Assembly (NCBI GenBank): GCA_016780435.1
Contig: JADHLU010000011.1
Location: forward strand, 1 to 12,534
DNA length: 12,534 nucleotides
Direction of reading: 5' to 3'
Source of the DNA: Flavobacteriaceae bacterium
GTDB taxonomy: Bacteria > Bacteroidota > Bacteroidia > Flavobacteriales > Flavobacteriaceae
A program made the position numbers and the translations under genes. The notes under the pieces were generated by a model, which saw only the letters and a program-made list of their open reading frames with translations, searched no databases and was not told the origin of the DNA. This document shows positions 1 to 5,798 of this stretch, in pieces (the first letter of the stretch is position 1; every line of letters begins with the position of its first letter).

Positions 1-156
1 GAGGCGAAAATAGCCGGATCGGGCAACGGACGCCTTCACGTCAGCGACAAGCTAACGGCTTCTATAGCGGGATCAGGAAATTTAACCTACTCTGGAAATC
101 CTGATAAAGTCGATCAAAGTGTGGCCGGATCAGGACGCATCCGTTCGAAAAATTAA
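1..156 (+). CDS. GIN-domain (DUF2807) protein, C-terminal fragment
   Basis: The window opens inside a reading frame (frame 1) whose last 51 residues are visible before a TAA stop at 154-156. The fragment holds three spaced copies of a short glycine-serine motif: AGSGNG near residue 5, AGSGNL near residue 23 and AGSGRI near residue 43. This cadence, with a terminal GNP...V..SVAGSGRI stretch, is typical of the end of the GIN domain (DUF2807, 'putative auto-transporter adhesin head'), a right-handed beta-helix-like fold common in exported Bacteroidota proteins. The N-terminus, including any signal peptide, lies outside the window. Molecular function is not established for the family; a surface or periplasmic location is inferred. 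The gene ends 6 bp from the stop of the convergent MFS gene. Confidence 0.8.
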   Translation, partial: EAKIAGSGNGRLHVSDKLTASIAGSGNLTYSGNPDKVDQSVAGSGRIRSKN

Positions 157-162
157 GTCTTT

Positions 163-1494
163 TTAAGGCCTAAGCACGTATTTTTTCAATCGGGCTAACA
201 GCAAGGCTCCCACCAGAAAAAAGACCCCTAGAAATAGGGCGGCGCCTCTCATGCTTCCGGTTAGCTGAGCGATATATCCAAAAATAAAGGTGCCTATGAC
301 AATGCCTACCTTTTCGGCTACCTCGTAAAAACTGAAGTACGAGGTGGTGTCTTGGGTGTCTGGAAGGTTTTGAGAATAGGTAGAACGCGAAAGGGTCTGT
401 ATACTGCCCATCACCAATCCTACCCATGCCGCAGCAAGGTAAAAGTCGCTTGGTGTTTTCACAAAATAGGCATAGATACACAGCAGAAGCCAAATACCGT
501 TGATCACGATCAACATGCTGATGTTGTTCAGGCGCTCTGCCAAGCGCCCCGTAATTACAGAGCCCACCATGGCAACGATCTGTATGAGCAGTATGCTTAC
601 AATCAATCCGACCGTGCGCTGGTTGTCAGACCCCCAGTCAATTTCTTGCTCTCCAAAATAGGCGGCGATGAGCAAAATGGTCTGCACCGCCATGCTGTAA
701 ATAAAAAAGGCCCACAGGTATTTGCGCAAAAAGAGTTGAGTGGAGATCTCTAAGCGCACCTTTTTTAGCTCGTTAAAGCCCCCCAGAATCAACTGTTTGC
801 GATCACCCTCTTTTTTATACCCCTTGGGCATATGCCTAAATGTGTATTGGCTAAAGAGTATCCACCATAGACCTACAGTGATAAACGAGTAGCGCATGGC
901 CATCATTTCGGCTGGGTTTTCTTCTGTGCCCTCGATGCCAAACCAATTCGGGCGCATCACCATGGCCAAGTTCACCAGCAACAGCAGCACACTGCCTATG
1001 TACCCCATAGCGAAGCCTCTAGCGCTCACGCGGTCTTGTTGATCTTTGTAGGCAATATCAGGAAGGTACGAGTTGTATATGGCGATGCTCAACCAAGAAC
1101 CTACAAGTCCGAAAAAATAACACAGTAAACTCAGGTAAATGTGCTCCAAAGAAAACCAATACAGGGCTATGCACGACGCAGCACCGAGGTAACAGAAAAA
1201 CTTTAAGAAGGCCTTCTTATTACCCATGTAATCGGCCACTCCTGAAATAAGAGGGGTTGCCAGCGCTATGAGCACGAAAGCGGCTGAGCTCAAGTAACTG
1301 ATCAGCGGCCCCCTGGCAATCATAACCCCAAAGACCGACACCTGTTCGACTTCGGCCAAACGAAATAAAGCGCCGTAGAAAATGGGGAACACCGCCGAAG
1401 AAATAACCAGACTGTAAACCGAATTGGCCCAATCGTAGAAAGCCCATGCGTTCAAGACCTTCTTAGACCCCTTCTCAAAAACCGATACTGACAT
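163..1494 (-). CDS. UMF1-family MFS transporter
   Basis: A 443-residue hydrophobic protein with about 12 predicted membrane spans. The N-terminal stretch NAWAFYDWANSVYSLVI (residues 15-31) is the hallmark of the UMF1 / Atg22-like branch of the major facilitator superfamily. Other family-typical segments are GVADYMGNKKAFL (residues 85-97), YLPDIA (143-148), the SARGFAMGYIGS loop (157-168) and TSYFSFYEVAEKVGIVIGTFIFG (384-406). Length is complete for the family. Yeast Atg22 exports amino acids from the vacuole; the bacterial members are mostly uncharacterised, so the substrate cannot be named. The ATG start at 1494 gives a normal N-terminus just before the signature. The gene is convergent with the GIN-domain gene and divergent from the collagen-like lipoprotein gene, so it shares the 1495-1604 spacer with the latter. 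Confidence 0.9.
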   Translation of the reverse strand: MSVSVFEKGSKKVLNAWAFYDWANSVYSLVISSAVFPIFYGALFRLAEVEQVSVFGVMIARGPLISYLSSAAFVLIALATPLISGVADYMGNKKAFLKFFCYLGAASCIALYWFSLEHIYLSLLCYFFGLVGSWLSIAIYNSYLPDIAYKDQQDRVSARGFAMGYIGSVLLLLVNLAMVMRPNWFGIEGTEENPAEMMAMRYSFITVGLWWILFSQYTFRHMPKGYKKEGDRKQLILGGFNELKKVRLEISTQLFLRKYLWAFFIYSMAVQTILLIAAYFGEQEIDWGSDNQRTVGLIVSILLIQIVAMVGSVITGRLAERLNNISMLIVINGIWLLLCIYAYFVKTPSDFYLAAAWVGLVMGSIQTLSRSTYSQNLPDTQDTTSYFSFYEVAEKVGIVIGTFIFGYIAQLTGSMRGAALFLGVFFLVGALLLARLKKYVLRP

Positions 1495-1535
1495 TCGCGC
1501 TTAGATTAGTGCGACTGAAAATACAAATAATAAAC

Positions 1536-1594
1536 AAACACCTATTTTGGTCTAATTCACCCATTTTGGCCCAATTTTTGAACCATAGGTGTTT
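1536..1594. promoter_or_regulatory. Divergent spacer with a tandem direct repeat inside an inverted repeat
   Basis: Two overlapping structures lie in the 110-bp spacer between the MFS and lipoprotein genes. First, AAACACCTAT at 1536-1545 is exactly inverted as ATAGGTGTTT at 1585-1594, leaving a 39-bp interior. Second, positions 1541-1557 recur at 1560-1576 with 14 of 17 bases identical (consensus CCYATTTTGGYCYAATT); all three differences are C/T transitions. The 19-bp period is close to two helical turns, as expected for two copies of a protein-binding site on one DNA face. The right arm ends 10 bp before the lipoprotein ATG. I see no exact TAnnTTTG box here; AATTTTTG at 1573-1580 is one base off. 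That this is an operator or 5' UTR hairpin is inference. Confidence 0.4.
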
Positions 1595-1604
1595 AAAAAC
1601 AACC

Positions 1605-2090
1605 ATGAAAAATCTATTCTACCTAGCGGCAGCCATCGTCTTAACCGCATGCACCGGCCCCGAGGGGCCCCAAGGGCCGCCTGGGGCCGCCCTATTCTCC
1701 CAAGTCATCGAGCTAGAGGCTGATTTCACAGCATCCAACGGTTACGAAGTATACTACGAATTTCCACAATCAATAGAAGTGTTTGAGGCCGATCTAATCA
1801 TGGTTTATCTGGCCTACGAAACCGTGAATAGCCCACAAGGCACTCAAGACGTTTGGCGTGCGCTACCGCTCACCTTGATTACCGAACAAGGGCTGTTGCA
1901 GTATCAATTTGACCACACCTTCACCGATCTCCGCCTATTTGTTGAGGCGACCTATGACCTCAGATTGGCTACCTCAGCCGATCTAGAGAATCAGCGTTTT
2001 AAAATAGCCGTAATACCAGCCGAATTTGCTCAAGGCATTCAAGGGCTTTCCGAGCTGACCGATGCTGATTTTACCGCCTTTTCTCACTAA
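1605..2090 (+). CDS. Small lipoprotein with collagen-like segment after the lipobox
   Basis: A 161-residue protein. The ATG at 1605 was preferred over an in-frame GTG at 1509 because it puts a clean lipoprotein signal peptide at the N-terminus: MKNLF, a hydrophobic run, then the lipobox LTAC with Cys16 as the lipidated residue. Immediately after Cys16 comes a short collagen-like stretch, GPEGPQGPPGAA (residues 18-29), giving roughly four G-x-y triplets. The remaining 130 residues are rich in aromatic and acidic residues and look like a compact beta-rich domain (for example YEVYYEFPQSIEVFEADLIM). I do not recognise a named domain. Short collagen-like linkers directly behind a lipobox recur in Bacteroidota surface lipoproteins, where they may act as spacers. 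Outer-membrane anchoring is inferred. It is followed 18 bp later by msrB on the same strand. Confidence 0.75.
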   Translation: MKNLFYLAAAIVLTACTGPEGPQGPPGAALFSQVIELEADFTASNGYEVYYEFPQSIEVFEADLIMVYLAYETVNSPQGTQDVWRALPLTLITEQGLLQYQFDHTFTDLRLFVEATYDLRLATSADLENQRFKIAVIPAEFAQGIQGLSELTDADFTAFSH

Positions 2091-2108
2091 TTTTAGAAAA
2101 AAGAAGCT

Positions 2109-2585
2109 ATGAAATCAACTGTATTCGTTGCGCTGCTCTTAAGCACCGTCTTGAGTCTTCAGGCGCAAGAAAAAGAAAACCCCAAGACCTTTGAGGTCTA
2201 CAAGAGCGACGCTGATTGGAAAAAGCAGCTAAGTGGAATGGAGTACTACGTGCTCAGACGTGGAGGCACCGAATATGCCTTTACCAGTGAGCTACTTGAC
2301 GAAAAACGCAAGGGTACCTATGTGTGTGCGGCCTGTGAAAACCCGGTGTTTCGATCAGAATACAAGTACGACTCCAACAGCGGCTGGCCCTCTTTTGACC
2401 GGCCCATTGAGGGATCTTTGGTATACGATGTCGACTACGAGATCGGATACGAACGCACCGAAGAAAAATGCGGCAAATGCGGATCACACCTGGGCCACGT
2501 ATTTGACGACGGGCCCAGAGCCACCACTGGCAAAAGACACTGCATCAATGGGGTAGCTCTTAAATTTGTAGCCGATGCCAACTAA
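2109..2585 (+). CDS. msrB: Exported peptide-methionine (R)-S-oxide reductase
   Basis: MsrB reduces methionine-R-sulfoxide in proteins. The 158-residue product starts with a Sec-type signal peptide (hydrophobic residues 4-18, then LQAQ, cleavage likely near residues 19-20), so it should act in the periplasm. The MsrB fold is complete: zinc-site CxxC pairs at Cys73/Cys76 and Cys121/Cys124, GWPSF at 92-96, GSHLGHVFDDGP at 125-136, and the catalytic cysteine in RHCIN at Cys145. The family's resolving cysteine (SGCGWPSF) is Ser91 here (SNSGWPSF), pointing to a one-cysteine mechanism in which an external thiol reduces the sulfenic acid directly. The catalytic motif also reads RHCIN rather than the common RYC(V/I)N. 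Its 3' end overlaps the second msrB gene by 11 bp, indicating co-transcription. Confidence 0.93.
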   Translation: MKSTVFVALLLSTVLSLQAQEKENPKTFEVYKSDADWKKQLSGMEYYVLRRGGTEYAFTSELLDEKRKGTYVCAACENPVFRSEYKYDSNSGWPSFDRPIEGSLVYDVDYEIGYERTEEKCGKCGSHLGHVFDDGPRATTGKRHCINGVALKFVADAN

Positions 2586-2979
2586 TCAGCCCAAAGACCT
2601 CAACGAAGAGGAGTTAAAAAGCAAGTTGGCCCCCATCGCTTACGCCGTACTTCGCGGTGGAGCCACCGAACCCCCCTTTTCAGGATCCTTTAACCAGCAT
2701 TTTGAAACCGGAGACTACCACTGCATGGCCTGCGGAAACTTGCTTTTTCAAAGCACGCATAAGTTTGAGAGCGGCTGCGGATGGCCGGCTTTCGACACTG
2801 CGGTTCCGGGAGCCATAACCTATTTAAGGGACCATTCGCATGGTATGATCCGCACCGAAACGCGATGTGCAGCATGCGACTCGCATTTGGGTCATGTGTT
2901 TGACGACGGGCCTAGGCACAGCACCGGAAAACGCTACTGCATTAACTCGGTTTGCCTCGAATTTAGGCCCACTAATTGA
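2575..2979 (+). CDS. msrB: Cytoplasmic peptide-methionine (R)-S-oxide reductase
   Basis: A second, 134-residue MsrB without a signal peptide, so cytoplasmic. It keeps the full classical set: zinc CxxC pairs Cys50/Cys53 and Cys98/Cys101, the resolving cysteine Cys68 in SGCGWPAF, DSHLGHVFDDGP at 102-113, and catalytic Cys122 in RYCINS. An extra Cys127 lies just behind the active site. TEPPFSG at 31-37 and the overall length match E. coli-type MsrB closely, more so than the exported copy. Its ATG lies within the last codons of the upstream msrB (overlap 2575-2585, +1 frame relative to it), so translation is probably coupled. The pair appears to be a division of labour between compartments; that reading is inference. 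The stop (2977-2979) overlaps the candidate -33 element for lpdA. Confidence 0.95.
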   Translation: MPTNQPKDLNEEELKSKLAPIAYAVLRGGATEPPFSGSFNQHFETGDYHCMACGNLLFQSTHKFESGCGWPAFDTAVPGAITYLRDHSHGMIRTETRCAACDSHLGHVFDDGPRHSTGKRYCINSVCLEFRPTN

Positions 2980-3007
2980 ATCGTATAGGCTCTATTGATT
3001 ACTTTTG
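2976..3007 (+). promoter_or_regulatory. Candidate Bacteroidota-type promoter for lpdA
   Basis: TACTTTTG at 3000-3007 matches the Bacteroidota -7 consensus TAnnTTTG exactly. A TTG at 2976-2978 lies 21 bp upstream, inside the spacing reported for the -33 element in this phylum. Transcription would start near 3012-3015, giving a 5' leader of about 15-18 nt before the lpdA ATG at 3030. No clear Shine-Dalgarno sequence precedes that ATG, which is normal for the group. It suggests lpdA can be transcribed independently of the msrB pair. Confidence 0.55.
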
Positions 3008-3029
3008 GGCCTCTAATTAATGATATCCG

Positions 3030-4418
3030 ATGCAAGAATTTGATTTAATTGTGCTTGGTAGTGGACCTGGAGGCTATGTAGCCGCCATTCGTGCCTCTCA
3101 ACTCGGTCTAAAAACGGCTATAGTCGAAAAAGAAAACCTAGGCGGAGTATGCCTCAATTGGGGGTGTATCCCTACTAAAGCGCTGCTTAAATCAGCCCAA
3201 GTGTTCGAATACTTAAATCACGCCGAAGACTACGGATTATCTGCAGAATCGGTGAGTTACGACTTCGGTAAAGTAATCAACCGCTCTAGAGGAGTGGCCG
3301 ATTCTATGAGTAAGGGAGTGCAATTCTTGATGAAAAAGAATCAGATTACCGTCATCGATGGCTACGGCACACTGCTGCCCGGGAAAAAGGTAAAGGTGAC
3401 CGGGGCTGAAAAAGAGCAGACCATCAGCGCCTCTCATATCATTATAGCTACAGGAGCCCGAAGCAGAGAGCTTCCTAACTTGCCTCAAGACGGGGTAAAA
3501 GTGATCGGTTATCGCGAGGCTATGACCCTGAAGACGCAGCCAAAGAAGATGATTGTGGTAGGAAGCGGAGCCATCGGAATTGAGTTTGCCTATTTCTACA
3601 ATGCCATGGGCACAGAGGTGACCGTGGTTGAGTATCAACCCAATATTGTTCCGGTAGAAGACGAAGAAATTTCGAAGCAACTAGAACGCAGCTTCAAAAA
3701 GGCAGGGATAACCATTAAAACCTCAACCGAAGTCACTAAGGTAGACACCTCTGGGTCAGGCGTCAAGGCCACCATTCGCTCTAAAGACAAAGAAGAAGTC
3801 ATTGAGGCCGACATTGTGCTTTCGGCTGTGGGCATCAAATCGAATATTGAAAATATCGGGCTTGAAGCCGTGGGCATCAGCACTGAAAAAGATAAGATCG
3901 TAGTAGACGCTTTCTACCAGACTAGTGTACCTGGGTACTACGCCATTGGAGATGTCACTAAGGGCCAAGCCCTAGCGCACGTGGCCTCTGCCGAGGGTAT
4001 ACTTTGCGTAGAGAAAATAGCACAGCTTCACGTTGAGCCTTTAGACTATGGCAACATACCGGGATGCACCTACTGTAGCCCAGAAATTGCCTCTGTGGGC
4101 CTCACTGAAAAGCAAGCCATTGAGCAAGGCTACGAGATTAAGGTGGGTAAATTTCCTTTTTCGGCCAGCGGAAAGGCCAAGGCCTCTGGGCATTCAGACG
4201 GATTCGTCAAGGTCATCTTCGATGCCAAATACGGCGAGTGGCTTGGGTGCCACATGATCGGACAGGGAGTTACTGACATGATTGCAGAAGCGGTAGTCGC
4301 CCGTAAGCTCGAGACCACTGGTCACGACATCTTAAAAACGGTTCACCCTCACCCAACCATGAGCGAGGCCGTCATGGAGGCTGTTGCAGCCGCCTATGAC
4401 GAGGTGATTCACTTATAA
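3030..4418 (+). CDS. lpdA: Dihydrolipoyl dehydrogenase (E3)
   Basis: This 462-residue flavoprotein reoxidises the lipoyl groups of 2-oxoacid dehydrogenase complexes and the glycine cleavage system, passing electrons through FAD to NAD+. Visible in order are the FAD dinucleotide fold GSGPGGYVAAIRA (10-22), the redox disulfide GGVCLNWGCIPTK with Cys41 and Cys46, the second dinucleotide fold GSGAIGIEF (178-186), the FAD-binding YAIGDV (304-309), and the C-terminal HPHPTMSEA with catalytic His441 and Glu446. Length is standard and no lipoyl domain is fused at the N-terminus. No E1 or E2 genes lie nearby, so it may serve several complexes as a stand-alone E3. Its last codons overlap the stop of aroQ on the opposite strand by 6 bp (4413-4418). 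Confidence 0.96.
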   Translation: MQEFDLIVLGSGPGGYVAAIRASQLGLKTAIVEKENLGGVCLNWGCIPTKALLKSAQVFEYLNHAEDYGLSAESVSYDFGKVINRSRGVADSMSKGVQFLMKKNQITVIDGYGTLLPGKKVKVTGAEKEQTISASHIIIATGARSRELPNLPQDGVKVIGYREAMTLKTQPKKMIVVGSGAIGIEFAYFYNAMGTEVTVVEYQPNIVPVEDEEISKQLERSFKKAGITIKTSTEVTKVDTSGSGVKATIRSKDKEEVIEADIVLSAVGIKSNIENIGLEAVGISTEKDKIVVDAFYQTSVPGYYAIGDVTKGQALAHVASAEGILCVEKIAQLHVEPLDYGNIPGCTYCSPEIASVGLTEKQAIEQGYEIKVGKFPFSASGKAKASGHSDGFVKVIFDAKYGEWLGCHMIGQGVTDMIAEAVVARKLETTGHDILKTVHPHPTMSEAVMEAVAAAYDEVIHL

Positions 4419-4826
4419 AAAGGAGTTTAGCGCTAGGCGGTAACTGTCTAGCCCGAATCCGATAATGATTCCTTTGGCCTTTGGCGCAATGAACGATTGG
4501 TGCCTGAATTCCTCACGACTGTAGGTGTTCGAAATATGTACCTCTACAACCGGCGCCTTGACGGCCGCAACCGCATCGGCAATACCTATTGAAGTGTGCG
4601 TGTAGGCCCCGGCATTCAGCACGATGCCGTCGTGAGAGAAGCCAAATTGCTGAATGGCGGTGATCAGCTCTCCTTCTACATTAGATTGAAAATAATCGAT
4701 TTCTAGGCTGTCAAAATGCTTCTTTAGGCCATCGAGGTAGGCCTCAAAGTCTTGGGATCCATAGACCTCGGGCTCTCTTTTGCCTAAAAGATTGAGGTTG
4801 GGACCGTTAATTACCGCTATCTTCAT
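4413..4826 (-). CDS. aroQ: Type II 3-dehydroquinate dehydratase
   Basis: Catalyses trans-dehydration of 3-dehydroquinate to 3-dehydroshikimate, step three of the shikimate pathway, normally as a cytoplasmic dodecamer. The ATG at 4826 gives a 137-residue protein beginning directly with MKIAVINGPNLNLLGKREPE, the canonical type II N-terminus; a longer in-frame start at 4868 would add 14 unrelated residues and run into xerD. Active-site residues are all present: Arg17 and Tyr22 on the mobile lid (KREPEVYG), Asn71 and His77 (NAGAYTHTS), Glu95 and His97 (VEVHISN), and Arg108 (EEFRHQS). Its start is 13 bp from the divergent xerD start, so each promoter must lie partly within the other gene. It overlaps lpdA tail-to-tail by 6 bp. 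Confidence 0.96.
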   Translation of the reverse strand: MKIAVINGPNLNLLGKREPEVYGSQDFEAYLDGLKKHFDSLEIDYFQSNVEGELITAIQQFGFSHDGIVLNAGAYTHTSIGIADAVAAVKAPVVEVHISNTYSREEFRHQSFIAPKAKGIIIGFGLDSYRLALNSFL

Positions 4827-4839
4827 GCTGCTAAAATAG

Positions 4840-5769
4840 ATGCTTTCAGTGAATTGGAAACAAGCCATTGACGATTATATGCTCTACCTGAAAATAGAGC
4901 GCTCTAGCAGTGAGGCTACCATTTCGAGTTACCGCTTCGACCTCAAGCAGCTCGAAGCCTTTTGCACTGCCCCAGATTTGAATCGTTCTCCCAGCGAGTT
5001 GAGTACCGAAGACCTCAAGCAGTTTTTAGCCGTAATTACCGATGTGCTCAATGCGCGCTCGCAGTCGCGAATGCTTTCTGCCATCAAGGGATTTTTTGGC
5101 TATCTGCAGTTCGAGGGATACCGCGAAGACCATCCGGCCTCGCTGCTCGAAGCTCCGAAGATCGGACGAAAGCTACCCCTCTACCTCAGCAGCGATGAAA
5201 TTGATCGTTTTTTTAAAGCCATAGACCTCAGCAGCGCTCACGGCTATAGAAATCAAGCCCTGTTTGAGCTGCTTTACGCCTGTGGCCTGCGAGTGAGCGA
5301 ATTACTCAACCTAAAGCTTTCAGACCTCTATTTCAAAGAAGACTTTATCAAGGTGACCGGAAAAGGAAATAAAAGCCGTTTGGTGCCGCTTCAGCAATTT
5401 AGTCAAGAGCGACTGCAGCAATACCTAGACCTTCGGGTTCAGACCTATCACCCACAGGCCGCCTTTGAAGATGTGCTGTTTCTCAATCGGCGGGGCAAAT
5501 CACTCACTCGGGCCATGATTTTCACCTTGACCCAAAACCTTTCAGCGCTCGCGGGAATCTCAAAGAAGATAAGCCCGCACACCTTTCGGCATTCATTTGC
5601 TACACATATCTTAGAAAACGGCGGAGATTTGCGCGCCATTCAGCTGATGCTAGGCCATCAGAGCATCACCACCACAGAGATCTACCTGCACAGCAGTGCA
5701 GAGAAACTGAGGAGCACGGTCGAACTCATGCACCCAAGAGCAGCGCTGAATCGCGGCGATAAAGGCTAA
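4840..5769 (+). CDS. xerD: Site-specific tyrosine recombinase XerD/XerC
   Basis: A 309-residue chromosome-dimer-resolving recombinase. The N-terminal SAM-like core-binding domain spans about residues 1-100, and the C-terminal catalytic domain carries the full tyrosine recombinase set: Arg151 in CGLRVSEL, Lys175 in GKGNKSR, His247 and Arg250 in SPHTFRHSFATH, His273 in LGHQS and the nucleophile Tyr282 in EIYLH. Length and motifs match housekeeping Xer proteins rather than phage or integron integrases, and no mobile element or attachment site is seen around it. I favour XerD over XerC on overall resemblance and on the aroQ neighbourhood, which I recall as common in Flavobacteriia; the two paralogs are hard to separate by eye. 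The stop codon overlaps an in-frame ATG for the next gene (TAATG), but that gene probably starts 30 bp further on. Confidence 0.92.
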   Translation: MLSVNWKQAIDDYMLYLKIERSSSEATISSYRFDLKQLEAFCTAPDLNRSPSELSTEDLKQFLAVITDVLNARSQSRMLSAIKGFFGYLQFEGYREDHPASLLEAPKIGRKLPLYLSSDEIDRFFKAIDLSSAHGYRNQALFELLYACGLRVSELLNLKLSDLYFKEDFIKVTGKGNKSRLVPLQQFSQERLQQYLDLRVQTYHPQAAFEDVLFLNRRGKSLTRAMIFTLTQNLSALAGISKKISPHTFRHSFATHILENGGDLRAIQLMLGHQSITTTEIYLHSSAEKLRSTVELMHPRAALNRGDKG

Positions 5770-5798
5770 TGCTGTATTTTTATGACAAATCACTTGAA

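Noticed and set aside
352..753. 133-residue open frame on + opposite the MFS gene
   Set aside because: It is antisense to a clearly recognised transporter, lacks any recognisable motif and has an unnatural composition rich in His, Gln and Arg.
1509..1604. GTG-initiated N-terminal extension of the collagen-like lipoprotein
   Set aside because: It would bury the lipoprotein signal peptide and read through the repeat-bearing spacer; ATG 1605 fits the lipobox.
4827..4868. Longer start for aroQ
   Set aside because: The added 14 residues have no match to the type II family, whose N-terminus begins at MKIAVINGPN, and would overlap the xerD start.
4840..5769. Tyrosine recombinase as a sign of a mobile element or integron
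   Set aside because: Length and motifs match housekeeping Xer proteins, and there are no attachment sites, cassette repeats or phage genes nearby.
5769..5798. Earlier ATG for the amidohydrolase, overlapping the xerD stop as TAATG
   Set aside because: The ten extra polar residues precede a clean signal peptide beginning at ATG 5799. The overlap still hints at coupling, but the later start is favoured.
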